A stretch of DNA of 64,000 nt, taken from NCBI GenBank assembly GCA_033239125.1, contig BSWB01000001.1, forward strand, positions 29,601,501 through 29,665,500, given 5' to 3'. The translations under genes were made by a program, and so were the position numbers. The stretch comes from Fagopyrum homotropicum. Lineage: Eukaryota; Streptophyta; Magnoliopsida; Caryophyllales; Polygonaceae. The notes under the pieces are model-generated. The model saw only the letters and a list, made by a program, of their open reading frames with translations, ran no database searches and had not been told where the DNA came from. This document shows positions 1 through 11,841 of this stretch, piece by piece; the first letter of the stretch is position 1; every line of letters begins with the position of its first letter.

Positions 1-103
1 CAAACTAGCTCATAATTGCTTCAATGCTTTATCAATGAACACTAATATGGATGAAATACACTTAGAAAACGTGCCTAAAATATCACAATATTTCATGCTA
101 ACA
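1..103 (-). repeat. Family A LTR fragment (5' end of an LTR, cut by window edge)
   Basis: The stretch matches the outer end of the family-A LTRs at 30415-30517 and 41813-41915. It stops at the same terminal bases (plus strand ...gctaaca, minus strand TGTTAGC...). The sequence to its right is family-C gag, so this is the edge of a family-A element (A') inserted in the gag of C'. The flank gtgga (104-108) is one half of a possible target duplication; the other half is off-window. Confidence 0.85.
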
Positions 104-384
104 GTGGAGGAGGTTGTTGACGATTAAGCTCTCTTTGCACAAGAGCTTGCCTAATCTCTTCAATCTCCCTCCTAGTTGCTTCTTGCCTCTCATTGGCAAG
201 TCTCCTTTCATTCTCCAAGAGCTCATCTCTTAACCTAATTTGCTCTAAAGCCTCATCCAACTCAGCTTGAAGATCTCTTGCGGCCATCTCCTTCTTCTTC
301 ATAATGCTCTTAGATGTAGCCTTTATGGGTTTTCTCCTGTTCGGGATCGAATGGAGCTAAATCCTTGCCACGAGATCTTCTCAT
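104..384 (-). pseudogene. Family C' gag, N-terminal fragment
   Basis: This is the beginning of an Athila-type Gag (structural capsid protein). The chosen start is the ATG at 384, because MRRSR plus a FDPE-like stretch is the conserved Gag start of families A, B and C. About 90 residues remain, rich in Glu, Arg and Leu and predicted to be coiled-coil. The reading frame shifts around 300-330 relative to the intact copy at 42650-42755. The gene is cut at 103/104 by the family-A insertion. It is non-functional. Confidence 0.8.
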
Positions 385-501
385 ACACCTAAAGAATGAG
401 AGATGTCCTGAAAATGCAAAGACACAAACCAAACAAGATCAAAAGCAACAAGAAAGACCTACACTATAAATAATCACAAAAATGACTCAATCTAGACCTA
501 G

Positions 502-519
502 TCCCCGGCAACGGCGCCA
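502..519 (-). promoter_or_regulatory. Primer-binding site of C' (tRNA-Asp)
   Basis: The minus strand reads TGGCGCCGTTGCCGGGGA, complementary to the 3' end of plant tRNA-Asp (from memory of the tRNA). It lies 6 nt inside the LTR end. Its position shows that the LTR to the right is the 5' LTR and that C' runs on the minus strand. Confidence 0.93.
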
Positions 520-525
520 AAAACT

Positions 526-2360
526 TGTTACGCTAAGAACATGACACGCAAAAGTCTTAAATTTATAATTCGAATTATTTTTCCTAACTCCTAGCGAACC
601 CATAGTGTATGGGTCGTTTTGTAGTAAGGATAGTATTCCGAGGTCGAACACAAAGACTAAGGTGAAATTCAATCAATAGTGACTAAGGATAGTGAAGATC
701 TAGGCTAGGAAAAGAGAAAGGAATAAAGAAATGAAAATCTCAATGTTTTTGGTTTAGTTTTTTGGTGATCAATCAAGGATCACAAATTATGCAAGATTAA
801 CAAAAAACTAAGCTAACAACACAAATAAACAAGCAAACACGAGATAGGTAATCAAAGAAAGAAGAGAGGATTCTAGGGGTTGGAAATTCCGGTTATGGCA
901 TAGGACTCAAGCTATCTAGTCATTCGTTGGATCAACTATGGTATGTTGGGAAAGGATGTTTCTCGAAGGGAACCAATCACCAGGTAGGTCTCATGATCCA
1001 CTAATCCCGCAACTAAGATCCTAATACCGGGTAAGTCACTAAGAGCCTAGGGTTGGGAAATCTACACAAACCGGATTGCTATCTAGGGATCTAATCTCTC
1101 CTTACCGGGTAAGTCTCGGGAAGGTAAGTCCTAAACATCGATCCTAGCACACTCGATCCAATAGCGGCTTATGAGGCTCACTACTACCTAGAGTTCATCA
1201 TCTTCGGTATCTAAGAGCAAGAATCACCGGGTAGGTCTCTTCTCACACTTAGTTCCTAACGCTAGGTCACCCTAGGGTTTATCTACTCAACAAACACTAG
1301 GATTTCAACAATCTAACAACCTAACACTTAGATTTATCAATACAAGCAACTCAGACGAAATCACGGGCAATTCATCAAGTCCACGGCCGTGGAACCCCTT
1401 AGAACAGACCATGATTTTGAACAGAGGCTAGGTTCGAGCAAACAAAGCATCCAAGGGTACGTTTAAGTCTATCCTATCATAGTCCAAGCCATAACCATCA
1501 TTTCCTTACCCTAGAATCACATCTACTTACCGAACAACATGCATCATAACATTCAAACTCATCAAGCATACAATCAAAGTTTCCATGGCAAGTAAATGAA
1601 GTGAAATAGAGATGAACAAGTAGAACAAAGAAATCCAAGCTGAAAATGAGTTTAAGTAAGACATACAACCCTTCAAAAGAAGGTTCAAATCGTTCCTTAC
1701 AAACCCTTGCAAACGTTTCCAACAAGTTGCTCCAAAATCTCTCTAAAAACTATGAAAAACTAAGAATGGTGTGTTCTTCTCTTCTTCTCCAATGGAAGCC
1801 TTTCTTCTCCTCCAAGAATCTCCAATCCAATCTTCCAATGAGAGAATATATATTGTTGAGAGTGGTGGAGAGAATGGAATGATGGGGTCTGTCCTCAACA
1901 GCCTGCAGGACCACCTTTTATTCTCTACAAATTGCAAGAGTCGGCCATGGAGATCGTGGGACAACTGTCACAGTTGTGCAGGGAAAACCACGGCCTATTT
2001 CCGCGTCAGTGGAAGTCCCAGTGGCCGTGTTTTTGGTGCCTCAGCATTCTATGGATCATCAAGCCACAATTTGGTGCAAGGCATGCACCAACAAGGTCCC
2101 ATGTGTCCTTCTTAGCTCCTAGCTTGCTTCCCACTGAGTCCGAAGGTATGTCATCTCGAGGAACGATCCTCAAATGTATCAATTAAGCTCCTAAAGCTCC
2201 TAAAATACCTACAAAATATGAAAAAGTCCGTGTAGACGTCTATCTCGACAAAATACATGAATTAAGTGCAAACGTCATGAACTAGTGCTAAACCATGCAT
2301 GAATGAGCGGAAAAACTATCTAAACGAGTGCCTAAACCTACGTCATAAATCGTGTTATCA
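526..2360 (-). repeat. 5' LTR of element C' (complete, about 1.84 kb)
   Basis: On the minus strand it starts TGATAACACG and ends GCGTAACA, immediately before the PBS. It is the only uninterrupted family-C LTR here and serves as the reference for the broken copies at 7442-8951/22181-22302 and 42899-44174. It contains a repeated ACCGGGTAAGTCTC-type motif (about 984-1240), a perfect CCACGGCCGTGG (about 1380) and a second cluster of that motif (about 1943-2035) just upstream of a weak TATA-like ATAAAAGG near 1915-1922. Several open frames in it are chance. Confidence 0.9.
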
Positions 2361-3284
2361 ACTTGCTTTTCTTGTGGCAAGCCCGGACACATAGTTACGT
2401 TTTGCCGTCAGGGCAAGGCGCTATCGCAACAGGGTTCTTCATCTGCCAGTGTTGCTGGAGGAGGACAAAGGTCTCAGTTTTGGCAGTAGCAACAAAGAGT
2501 TTCTGGTTCAACTGCTCCTTAGGGTTCCACTCCGGGACAAGGGAGAGGTAGAGGACGTGCTGGTGGATCTACAGGAACCAAAGATGCATCAGCCAGAGTA
2601 TATGAGTTGAGGAGTGATGTGGAGCCGACAGCACCAGCTGCCACAAGTACCATTCATATTATTGGTTTTCCTGTCAGAGTTCTTTTCGATACCGGTGTTA
2701 CGGATTCTTTTATATCATATGCATGTGTAGATAGATTGACCTTAGTTACTGCAGAAGGTAGTCCCTTCTTTATATGATTACCCGATGGGGGTAAGATTCT
2801 AGGTACTCAAGAGGTTCGCTATTGCCCTATTAGATTGGGAGGTCACGATTGGCCAGTTGACTTCTTTGTCATTTACTTAGTACATGAAGAAGTGATTCTA
2901 GGCATGGATTGGATGGATCGACATCGATCAGTGCTGGACATCGGCAAAAGGACAGTGACAATAACTACAAATGCAGGCCATGTTGAGATCTTCCAAGGAT
3001 GGGATCTCGGGAACAATGGTACAGTCATTAGTGAAGTGAGAGTTGCGAGACTTATCAGTCATGGTTGTGAGGCTTTTTGGTGCTATGTCATGAAGGAAAG
3101 TACTAGTCCGGCTTTGGAGGAGATTCCAGTAGCTTGCGAGTTTGTTGAGGTCTTTGGAGAGCCATCAGGTTTACCTCCACAGAGGAGTGTAGACTTTGGC
3201 ATTGACCTAGAGCCCGGTACGAGACCGATCTCTAAGGCTCCTTATCGTATAGCTCCTATCGAGATGCTTGAGTTGAAGAAGTAG
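2361..3284 (+). pseudogene. D gag C-terminus and protease
   Basis: The region opens with a CCHC zinc knuckle (CX2CX4HX4C, 2364-2405), the nucleic-acid-binding end of Gag. A Gln/Gly/Ser-rich linker follows, then an aspartic protease core with D-T-G at 2688-2696 and a second conserved block (GMDWM, about 2900). The protease would process Gag-Pol. In-frame stops near 2480, 2520 and 2778 and at 3282 break it. The usual family motif is DSGATHSF-like; here the Thr of the active triad is kept while flanking positions have changed. Confidence 0.82.
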
Positions 3285-4466
3285 CTCGACGAGTTAGCAG
3301 AGAAGGGCTTCATCCGCCCTAGTGTATCTCCTTGGGGCGCACTAGTTCTCTTCGTAAAGAAGAAAGACGGGTCAATGATGTTATGTATCGACTACCGAGA
3401 GCTGAACAAGATGACGATCAAGAACAAGTACCCATTGCCCCGTAGTGATGATCTTTTGGATCAGCTGCATGAAGCTTCAGTGTTTTCGAGGATCGATTTG
3501 AGATTTGGGTATCACCAGCTGAGGGTGAGAGAGCAGGACATAGCCAAGACGGCATTTCTGACCATATATGGACACTACGAGTTTGTAGTGATGTCATTCC
3601 GTCTCACGAATGCGCCAGTAGTCTTCATGGAGTTGATGAACAATATCTTCATTGACTTCCTAGACCAGTTTGTAGTTGTCTTCATCGATGACATTCTGAT
3701 TTACTCTTCCAGCAGAGAGGAGCATGCAGGACACTTGAGGATCGTTCTTCAAGTCTTATAGGATAGAGAGCTCTACGCCAAGCTCTCTAAGTGCGAGTTT
3801 TGGATGTCCGAGGTAGCATTCCTTAGTCACATCGTTTCAGCTGAAGGGATCAAGGTACATCCAGCAAAGATCAAGTCAATAGCATCTTGCCCGTATCCTA
3901 AGAACGTCAAGGAGGTTCGCAGCTTCTTAGGATTGGCGGGATACTACAGGCATTTTGTTGAGATCTTTTCGGTTATCGACCGACCGCTCAATTCCTTGTT
4001 GCGGAAGTCTACTAGGTTTGTATGGTCCGAGCCGTGCCTATAGAGCTTTGAGGAGCTAAAGAAGAGGTTGACCTCTGCTCCTATCCGAGCTTAGCCAGAG
4101 GACGTTGAGGATTTTGTGGTTTACAGTGACGCATCCAAGCTGGCCTAGGGATGTGTTTTGATGCAGAGGGGTAAGGTGATTGTTTACGCATCTAGATAGT
4201 TGAAGACGTACGAGGAGAATTACCCTACCCATGACCTTGAGTTGGCTGATGTGGTTCATGCTTTGAAGATTTGGAGACATTATCTGTACGGAGCTACGTG
4301 TCAGATTTTCACAGACAATAAGAGTTTGAAGTACATATTCACTCAGCGGGAGTTGAATAGCCGCCAGCGCAGATGGTTGGAGTTGATCAAGGACTTTGAT
4401 CTTGAGATCATATATCACTTTGGAAAGGCTAACGTGGTAGCAGATGCCCTCAGTAGGAAAACTCAC
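3285..4466 (+). pseudogene. D reverse transcriptase and RNase H
   Basis: The RT shows the CIDYRELN block (about 3384), the fingers/palm run to RIDLRFGYHQ, and the catalytic F-I-D-D at 3681-3692. RNase H shows the YTHDLEL-like and FTDNKSL blocks up to ADALSR near 4455. These make DNA from the element RNA and remove the template. Stops at 3759, 4041, 4093, 4147 and 4198 split the frame into pieces (longest 3375-3761 and 4200 onward). It is inactive as it stands. Confidence 0.88.
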
Positions 4467-6037
4467 CGAGAGATGGCAATTGCTAGGCTAACACCTCAGC
4501 CACAGTTACTGCAAGATCTTGCATGTCTAGTGAAGAATATTCACTTCCCAGATTCCGACAGTCAGTTGTCCACCTTGGAGATAGTACATGATCTGTTGGC
4601 CGAAATACGACAAAAGCAGGAGAGTTGCCCCGCTTTGACATGGATCCGAGACCGGATGTCTCGAGGAGAGGCACCACAGTTTGCAGTGGGTGCTGGTGGA
4701 GTTTTGAGACGCCATGAGCTTGTTTGTGTGCCGTCAGATGGAAAGTTGAGACAGAGGATCCTTCAGGAGGCTCACTCTTCACCTTATTTAGTCCATCCCG
4801 GTGCAAGTAAGATGTATCAGGATATCAAACGATCTTTCTGGTGGAGAGGTATGAAGTTAGACGTGACGAGACATGTAGCTCAGTGCGCGTCCTGTCAACA
4901 GGTCAAGATCGAGCATCAGAGACTAGGAGGCGAGCTACACCCACTTCCCGTCCCTCTGTGGAACTAGGAAGACATCTCTATGGATTTTGTGACCGGTTTG
5001 AGACAGAGTCGTGGCTTTGATGCTATTTGGGTCATAGTAGATCGATCGACGAAGACCGCACGTTTCATTCTGATCGAGGAAATGTGGCCAGTGAGTCGAT
5101 TGGCAAAGGAGTTCACGAGACAGATAGTGAGACTTCATGGGTTACCTAGGACTATTGTCTTTGACAAAGACGGACAGTTCACTTCGAGGTTCTGGCAGCA
5201 GGTTCATGTCGCCCTTGGTACGAGTTGCAGTTCACGATTGCTTATTATCATAAGACCGATGGTTTATCTGAGCGGACCATCCAGACTTTGGAGGACATGT
5301 TGCGAGCCTGTGTGTTAGACTGGTGACAGGTTTGGCCAGATCACCTTCCCTTAGAAGAGTTTTCATACAACAGCAGTTGGCACGCATCGATCAAGATGGC
5401 TCCTTATGAGACTTTATATGGACAAAGATGTCGTACACCGTTGTGTTGGGACGAGCCTAGTAGTGCTAGCGGAATAGCACCTGAGCAGATTGAGGATGTC
5501 ATGGCTCGAGTAGCAGTGATATGAGAGCGGATGTTAGCAACACAGAGTCGACAAAAGTCTTATGCAAATAAGAGGCGCAGGCCTCTGGATTTCAGAGTTG
5601 GAGCTCAAGTTTGGTTGATAGTATCTCCGACACGAGGCGTCATACGTTTCGGTGTCAAGGGGAAGTTGAGCCCCAAATACGATTGACCATTCGAGATTCT
5701 GGAGCGAGTTGGGGAGGCAGCATACCGACTTGCGTTACCACCGAGGCTCGAGGGTGTTAACCTAGTCTTTCATGTGTCTTAGCTACGGGAGTACATACCA
5801 GACCCGAGACACATCGTCAGTCACGAAGATCTAGTGATCGAGCCAAACCACACGTTCGTAGAGCACCCGGTGGCTGTCTTAGAGCGTAATACGAGACGCT
5901 TCCATTCGAAGGACATCCCGATGATGAAGATACAGTGGTTGATGCGAGGAGTTGATGAGGCAACTTGAGAGACAGAGGATAGTTTGCAGAGGAACAATCC
6001 GGAGTTTTACGTTGAGTTGGATCCACCTTTAGTGTAA
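4467..6037 (+). pseudogene. D integrase with C-terminal chromodomain
   Basis: An HHCC zinc finger lies at about 4771-4905, followed by the catalytic core: first Asp in MDFVTGL (about 4983), second Asp in DKDGQFTS (about 5164) and the Glu in the RTIQTLEDM region (about 5275). A GPFEIL-type SH3-like segment and a chromodomain (about 5780-6010) follow; this domain steers chromovirus integration to marked chromatin. A frameshift near 5215 and stops at 5320, 5522, 5685, 5780 and 5967 inactivate it. The 5780 codon is TAG where element E has CAG. Confidence 0.85.
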
Positions 6038-6189
6038 TCGTTTGTGTTAGTTTTCCCTTTGTTGCGTTGCATACGCTTTTTGTGATGTTTTGAGTTACGT
6101 GCCGCAAGTTGGAGTTTATGAGTGCAGTTATGTTTCTGTGTGTTGTGGTGATCGTTGGGCTTTTGCAAGTTTCGGGACGAAACTTATTT

Positions 6190-6203
6190 TTAGGGGGATC
6201 TGA
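6190..6203 (+). promoter_or_regulatory. Polypurine tract of D
   Basis: A T-run followed by AGGGGGATCTGA ends exactly at the LTR start. The same arrangement occurs in E (63548-63567, minus strand). It would prime plus-strand DNA synthesis. Confidence 0.8.
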
Positions 6204-7441
6204 TGTAAGACCCTAGTTTTGCCTTCACCGCCCACACGGTGAAGAAGGCCGCCCCTACGGCTAATGTTATCCGCCCATGCGGATGACGACAGATCGTGCC
6301 CGATCTTTCTTCCATTCTTTTTATCTTCCTTCCATAGATAGAATATCCGATATTCTATCTTTTGGGCCGGTTTCCTGATCTTCTTTCTAAACCCTAGACG
6401 CCTTTCCGTCTATCTTTCCAGCCCGTCCATTTATATTCCCGTATTTTCCTCTTTTACCCATTTCTTGCTTACGTCTTCTTCAACCCTAGAGTGATGCAGC
6501 CTTGCCCTTGTGTCCTTGCTGAACGTGTAAGTTCTTGCTCCCTTGTACTTCTTCACGTTATTGTGTTGTTGCACCTTGCTTCTCCTTCTGTTTCGGTTTT
6601 TTCCTTTCGTTCTTCTCTTTTCTTCTTCTCCAAGGATCAAGCATGAGCGTTGATTCTTGTGGAGCGTTTTGTTGTTGATCTTTTGTTCTTCTCAGGCTCC
6701 CTGGAGTTGAGTCTTGACGTGTTGGAATCAAAGGTGCGAGCTTTGGTTGCCCCTGCTGGGAGTTCAGTCGAAGAGAAGCCCGGCAGTAGCTTCTGACGAA
6801 GATCCACCCCCGCTCCTGCACAGAGCCGCCCCTGTGCCTCTATCACGTGCCGCCCCTGCACCTCTGTCCAACCGCCCCAGCAATTTTCTCTGCAGTAACT
6901 CTTGTCTTTGGTGAGTTGCTTCCTTCCTTCGTTTCCTCGTTCCTTTCTTGGTTCCTTGTGGTTGTTCCTTGTTCCCTGAGTTGTTGTAAGACTAAGGTCG
7001 AGCCCTTAGCTTGTGGAGATCTGTTAGAGATCGTTGAGACTAGAAGTTATAAACCTCTAGCAACCGTTTCGTTCCTGATCCGTGATGCTTGTTCGTACAG
7101 GCTTTCCTTGCTCCTTTCCTGAGGGAAACTGAGCTTTCTAGAGTGTTCTCTGAGTTGTTGTTGAGCCTTTGTGTTACCTTCGAGTGAGATAAGTCCCTTG
7201 GACAAACTTAGCTTCATTGCGCGTATTAGTTGGATTGTATTGGCTTGTTTGTGTTGTTTATTCATGTTATAACCGATAACCGGAATAGGATTCACCCTTT
7301 GTAACCTTACTGGCCCAATTGTATGATAACCGGGCGGTGACCACTTGTCTAGTTCTATAGAAGACTAGAATGTGCTCTTGCAACCCAGACCCGTAGGTAA
7401 CGGATAGTATTGATCTATTCCTATTGGTAGACGGAAGCGGG
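6204..7441 (+). repeat. 3' LTR of D
   Basis: It starts TGTAAGACCC right after the polypurine tract and runs until the family-C LTR begins at 7442. It contains GC-rich words of the type CCGCCC-N2-4-CGG near its start (6226-6290) and again at 6825-6885. The last bases before 7442 (gcggg) may be the natural end overlapping the incoming TGTTACG of family C, so the true terminus is uncertain. Open frames within it look incidental. Confidence 0.78.
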
Positions 7442-8951
7442 TGTTACGCTAAGATTGTGTAGCACAAAAGTCTTAAATTTATAACTCGATATATTTTTCC
7501 TAACTCCTAGCGAACCCAGAGTGTATGGGTCGTTTTGTAGCAAGGATAGTATTCCGAGGTCGAACAGAAAGACTAAGGTGAAATCGAATCAAATAGGTGA
7601 TTATGGATAGTGCAAATCTAGTCTTAGAAAAGAGAAAGGAATAAAGAAATGAAAATCATGATGTTTTTGGGTTTGTTTTGTGGTGATCAAACAAGATCAC
7701 AATTGATGCAAGATTATAAAACAAACTAAAAAATCTATCTAGCGACACAAACAAGCAACACAAACACGAGATATGTGATCAAAGAGAGAAAAGCGGATTC
7801 TAGGGGTTAGGAATTCCGGTTATGGCCTTGGACTTAAGCTTCTAATCAACCTTGGACTAACTGTAATATGTTGGGAAAGGGTGTTTCTCAAGTGGGATCA
7901 ATCACCGGGTAGGTCCCATGGTCCACTAATCCCGCACCCAAGGTCCTATCACCGGGCAAGTCTCTAAAAACCTAAGGTTGGGAATTCTACACAAACCGGA
8001 TGGTTATCTAGGGATCTAACCTCTCCTTACCGGGTAAGTCTCGGAAAGGCAAGTCCTAAACATCAATCGTAGCACACTCAGTCCAATAGCGGCTTATGAG
8101 GCTCACAACTACCTGGAGTTCGTCATCATCGGTACTTAAGGTCGGAAATCACTAGGTGCGTCTCTTTCCTCATTTAGTTTGCTAGTATTAGGTCACCCTA
8201 GGCTAGATTATGCTTAACAAACACTAGGATTTCAACAATCTAACATCCTAACACTCAGATTCATCAATACAAGTGCAACAGAACAAAATCACGGGCAGAT
8301 CATCAGAACAACGGCCGTGGTTATGCTAGAACAGGCCGTGATTTGTAACAGCAGTTAAGTTCGATCAAGCAAATCATCCAAGGATACATTTAAGTCTATT
8401 CTATCATAGTCCAAGCCATAACCATCATTTCATTACCCTAGAATCTCAACTATTTAGCCAACACCAAGCATTTTAACAATAAAACTCAACAAGCATACAT
8501 TCATGGCTCCATATCAAGAAAATGAAATGAAAGAGAAATGAAACAAGTAGAACAAGAAAATCAAGTTGAATGAATGTTAAGAAAGACTTATAACCCTTCC
8601 AAGGAAGGTACAAATCGTTCCTTACAAAGCCTTGCCAATGTCTTCAACAAACTCACTCAAAAACCACTCAAAAACTATGAAAACTCTAAAACTAGTGTTC
8701 TTCTTCTTCTTCTCCAAATGAGAGTGTTTTTGCTCCCCTCCAAGACTAGCTACCAATGGAATAGTGTAGAATGAGAGAGTGTGGGAGAGCCTCCTCTAGC
8801 ATCAGCCTGCAGGACCACTTATATCCTCCATCAAGGGCAAGAGTCGGTTATGGAGATCGTGGGACAACTGTCCACAGAAAACCACGGCCAAAATTACGGG
8901 CGTGGAATTTGGGTCTGGACCGTGGTTTTGCTCAGACATATCTCTTTTGAT
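7442..8951 (-). repeat. 3' LTR of C, first part
   Basis: It is homologous to the C' LTR from its PBS-side end (tgttacgc). It contains four ACCGGGTAAGTCTC-type words (about 7900-8160), CGGCCGTGG (about 8312) and a TATA-like GATATAAG (about 8818). It breaks off at 8951-8957 inside a shared GGTAAG, where family-B gag begins. About 200 bp of LTR between this point and 22181 are missing compared with C', so a deletion accompanied or followed the B insertion. Confidence 0.85.
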
Positions 8952-10001
8952 CGGTAAGTTGATTATCATTTTATGGAGCTTCTAGGAAATTAACTCTTTT
9001 AAATCCATTTTCAGCTCCTTGGTGCAAGTGCTTCTCCATGTGCAAAGCTTGTTTTTCGATGAATTCCCAAGCTTCATCAATCGGCATGTCCATGAATGTG
9101 CCGGCGGATAGTAGATGAAGGCTGAATTGGGTAGCTCTATCCAATCCCTTGAAGTAAATCTCCAACAACTCTATCTTTGGAATCCCATGATGTGGGCAAT
9201 CCAAAAGAACATTTTAAATCTCTCTCATGAATTGGACAAACTCTCCTTGTCCTTCATGATGAATGCGTTGATCTTCCCTCTCATTTCGGCAGTTTTGGAG
9301 GGGGAAAAGAATTTCGTCAAGAACTCCGTCGTCATCTCCTCCCAAGTGTTGAACTTTCCGGGAGGAAGAGGCTGGTACCAAGTAAGCGCCCTGTCCTTCA
9401 AAGAAAAGTAAAAAGGCCTTAACTTGTAATTATTATTTTCCATTCTTGAAGGTTTCAAGGTCTACATCAAGATCTCATAGTTTTGTAGATGTTGATGTGG
9501 AGACTCCCTTTCTAGACCTCTGAATTGGCATTGGCAAATCATGGAAAGAACTTGCGGTCGAAGTTCATAATCATGCTCCGCTGGATCTCCTAGGTTGACT
9601 CTTGGACGCCTCACTTGCTTGTTTGGGTCCATCCTCTGCCCTAGGGTTTGTGGAACGCCTGCAAAAAGAACATCTCGGACTGACATCCGAGGTGGAAGTA
9701 TCTCGGCCGGGGAAACTAGAGCGGGGTTCTGCCTCGGTCGAGGGTCCGGTCGATGGAGAATCTGAGCTCGCAACTCAGCCATATCTACTTCAATCTCTCC
9801 AACTCGGGTGCGATTTTGCTCCCTTTCGCGCTGCAATTCTTCCCTATTGAGGCGCAGCTGTACCATCGGCTCCTTCAATTCGGCCTCAAGATCGCGATTG
9901 TCTTGGTTGGCCATCTTTGCTTCTTGCAAGCGTCTCTTATATGTCTTTTCTGGTTCGGGATCATAAGGAACGATTTGCTTCCCAGCACGGGTTCTTCGCA
10001 T
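8952..10001 (-). pseudogene. B0 gag, N-terminal two thirds
   Basis: The start is the ATG at 10001 (MRRTRAG, then VPYDPEPEKTY). The protein runs through a coiled-coil-like Glu/Arg region, the LGQRMDP and ESPHQHLQNYEILM blocks, and the retrotransposon Gag core (WYQ, TEFLTKFF, GKINAFIM, DCPHHGIPKIELLEIYFKG, EKQALHMEK). It is cut at 8952 by the deletion into the C LTR. Stops at 9462 and 9225 and near 9205-9224 break the frame. Fresh-looking similarity to B1 gag (18943-20289) supports a duplicated origin. Confidence 0.85.
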
Positions 10002-10105
10002 AAACCTAAGAAAAGATCCTGCGAAAGTCACTCAAGTAGAGTGGTTAGTAGTAACAAGGGCAATAGCCCCGAAAGACAACCGCAACCGGCTCGGTCTAGA
10101 CCAAG

Positions 10106-10123
10106 TCCCCGGCAACGGCGCCA
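10106..10123 (-). promoter_or_regulatory. Primer-binding site of B0 (tRNA-Asp)
   Basis: This is a perfect TGGCGCCGTTGCCGGGGA on the minus strand. The LTR end that should follow is altered: about 60 bp including the terminal AACA are replaced by a few bases at 10130-10136. Confidence 0.9.
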
Positions 10124-10130
10124 AAAACTT

Positions 10131-11841
10131 AGGTGAAACAAGGATGTGAACCCGCAGTGTCCGGGTCAGTTATAGTAAAAGCAAGAATTCCGGGGTGTCG
10201 ATCTCAGGGACTTAGGTGCAACAAAGAAAGTATTGGTTGTCAATATTGCAACTAACGACAAAAGCAATTAAAGCAATCAAAAGATGATAATATAGTCAAT
10301 TAAGGAAATATGCAAATTCAAGGGATTAAAGTATCCAGTTTTGGTTCCAACTCAAGATCTCAACATAAGAGGACAAAGCTGAGGTTTTGCAAAGGAAAGG
10401 TGTTTCTAAAGTGGAATAGATCACCGGGTAAGTCTCACTACTCACTAACTCCAAACCAAAAGTTCTTATTACCGGGTAAGTCTCAAGGTACTAATGAAAG
10501 GAATTATAATCTCAAACCAATACACCAACTAAGGGAATAGAATCAACCTTTACCGGGTAAGTCTCAGGCCAACTCACAAAGATGGGATGAAGGCACACTC
10601 AAACCCCAATAAAGGATAAACCTTTATTACCTACACTTATGATCTTGGGTAAACAAACTAAAGAATCACCGGGTAAGTCTCATCCTAGGTTTGCATTGAA
10701 CCAAGAAAGGTGTAATAAGAATAGGATTTGGCAAACTCTAACACTTGACTCCCAGTTTCGGATCAGAAAGGTCACCTCGGTCAGTCAAGTCCCGCCCCGG
10801 CCGAGATGTTCATCTACTGAACGAGATGTTTCAGGGTTAAGGATAAAGACTCGAACTTTCAGGGTCCTACTAGAATTTTTGATTATTCTATCATTGTTTT
10901 TCCCACAACGTTCAGCTAATCACCCTAGAATCGCACAAGGAAATTAGCCACTCATCATCATGAAAGCAATAATCAAATATATGGGAAGAGAATGAATATT
11001 TGAACACAAAAACCTTAAGAACAAGTCTTCAATAACTGAATCAAATATCGAACAAATAAGCATTCCTTGGATCACAAATCCAACAAGACAATCAAACAAA
11101 GGGAACCTAAGAAAGTCTTACAAATCCCCTTAAAAGCTATAACAAGCTATCAATCTTTCCTTGATTGATCTTCAATCTTCCTTCCTTCAAAACATCGGAA
11201 AAATCCCTTAATTGCTAGATGCCCTCAGCCCTTTAAGCATGGTTGAACTTGTGGAAAATCCAACCCTTTATATAGGAGAATTATCTTCCAAAGATAAAAT
11301 ATCTTAAAAAGATAATTTCCTAATAAAATATATCCATATCTCATTAATAGATCTCTAAAGTATATGATCTTCCTTCCAGAAATCCAGCCCAAAAATATAA
11401 AATCTCTCCTTCCAAAAATAAGAGATCTCAGCCAAATAAAATATATCTCGCCGCGTCCAAGGTGTTCGCCTCGGTCGGTGCGTTCCTCAAGATCACCTCG
11501 GTTGAGGTGGTACTGTTGCTGACCGAGGTGACTCTAAACTGAAAGTGAAATCTCTCAAATCTGGTCCAAAGTAAATCTTTAATCCATTTCCATGCTTCCT
11601 GAACTCCTCTTTAAGCTCCTGAATGTGGCTCCAATGACTCCTTCACTCCTTTAGCTCCTTTTTTTTGATGCAAAATGTGCCATTTTACCTACGATTACAA
11701 CGAAACTTGGTGTAGACCTCGATGCCCACAAAGGTAGATGAAACGACAATATAATCACAAAATATACATCCAAACATGCTGATTATTGAAGATAAAACGT
11801 CTAAACATGTCCCAAAATATAGACTATAATTCATGCTATCA
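10131..11841 (-). repeat. Family B LTR shared by B0 and B1
   Basis: On the minus strand it starts TGATAGCATG at 11841. Its other end lacks about 60 bp compared with 20418-20480. A TATA box (minus TATATAAAG) lies at 11267-11274. ACCTCGGTTGAGGT-type words lie just upstream of it (11460-11535) and again in the leader (about 10770-10830). Four to five palindromic ACCGGGTAAGTCTC words occupy 10420-10685. Confidence 0.88.

Larger units (their letters stand above)
2361..7441 (+). mobile_element. Element D: Del/Tekay-type chromovirus (5' part missing)
   Basis: The order on the plus strand is Gag zinc knuckle, protease, RT, RNase H, integrase, chromodomain, polypurine tract and 3' LTR. This order and the chromodomain place it in the Del/Tekay chromovirus lineage of Ty3/gypsy. 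Its 5' LTR, PBS and most of gag are off-window to the left, behind element C'. The flank acttg (2361-2365) is the candidate C' target site. Numerous stops and frameshifts mark it as old and inactive. Confidence 0.88.

Noticed and set aside
487..2551. Numerous 60-115 codon ORFs in LTRs on both strands
   Set aside because: They have no recognisable domains, are not preserved between LTR copies and overlap motif arrays.
10106..10123. tRNA-Asp gene
   Set aside because: Only the 18 nt complementary to the tRNA 3' end are present, at the LTR edge; this is a primer-binding site.
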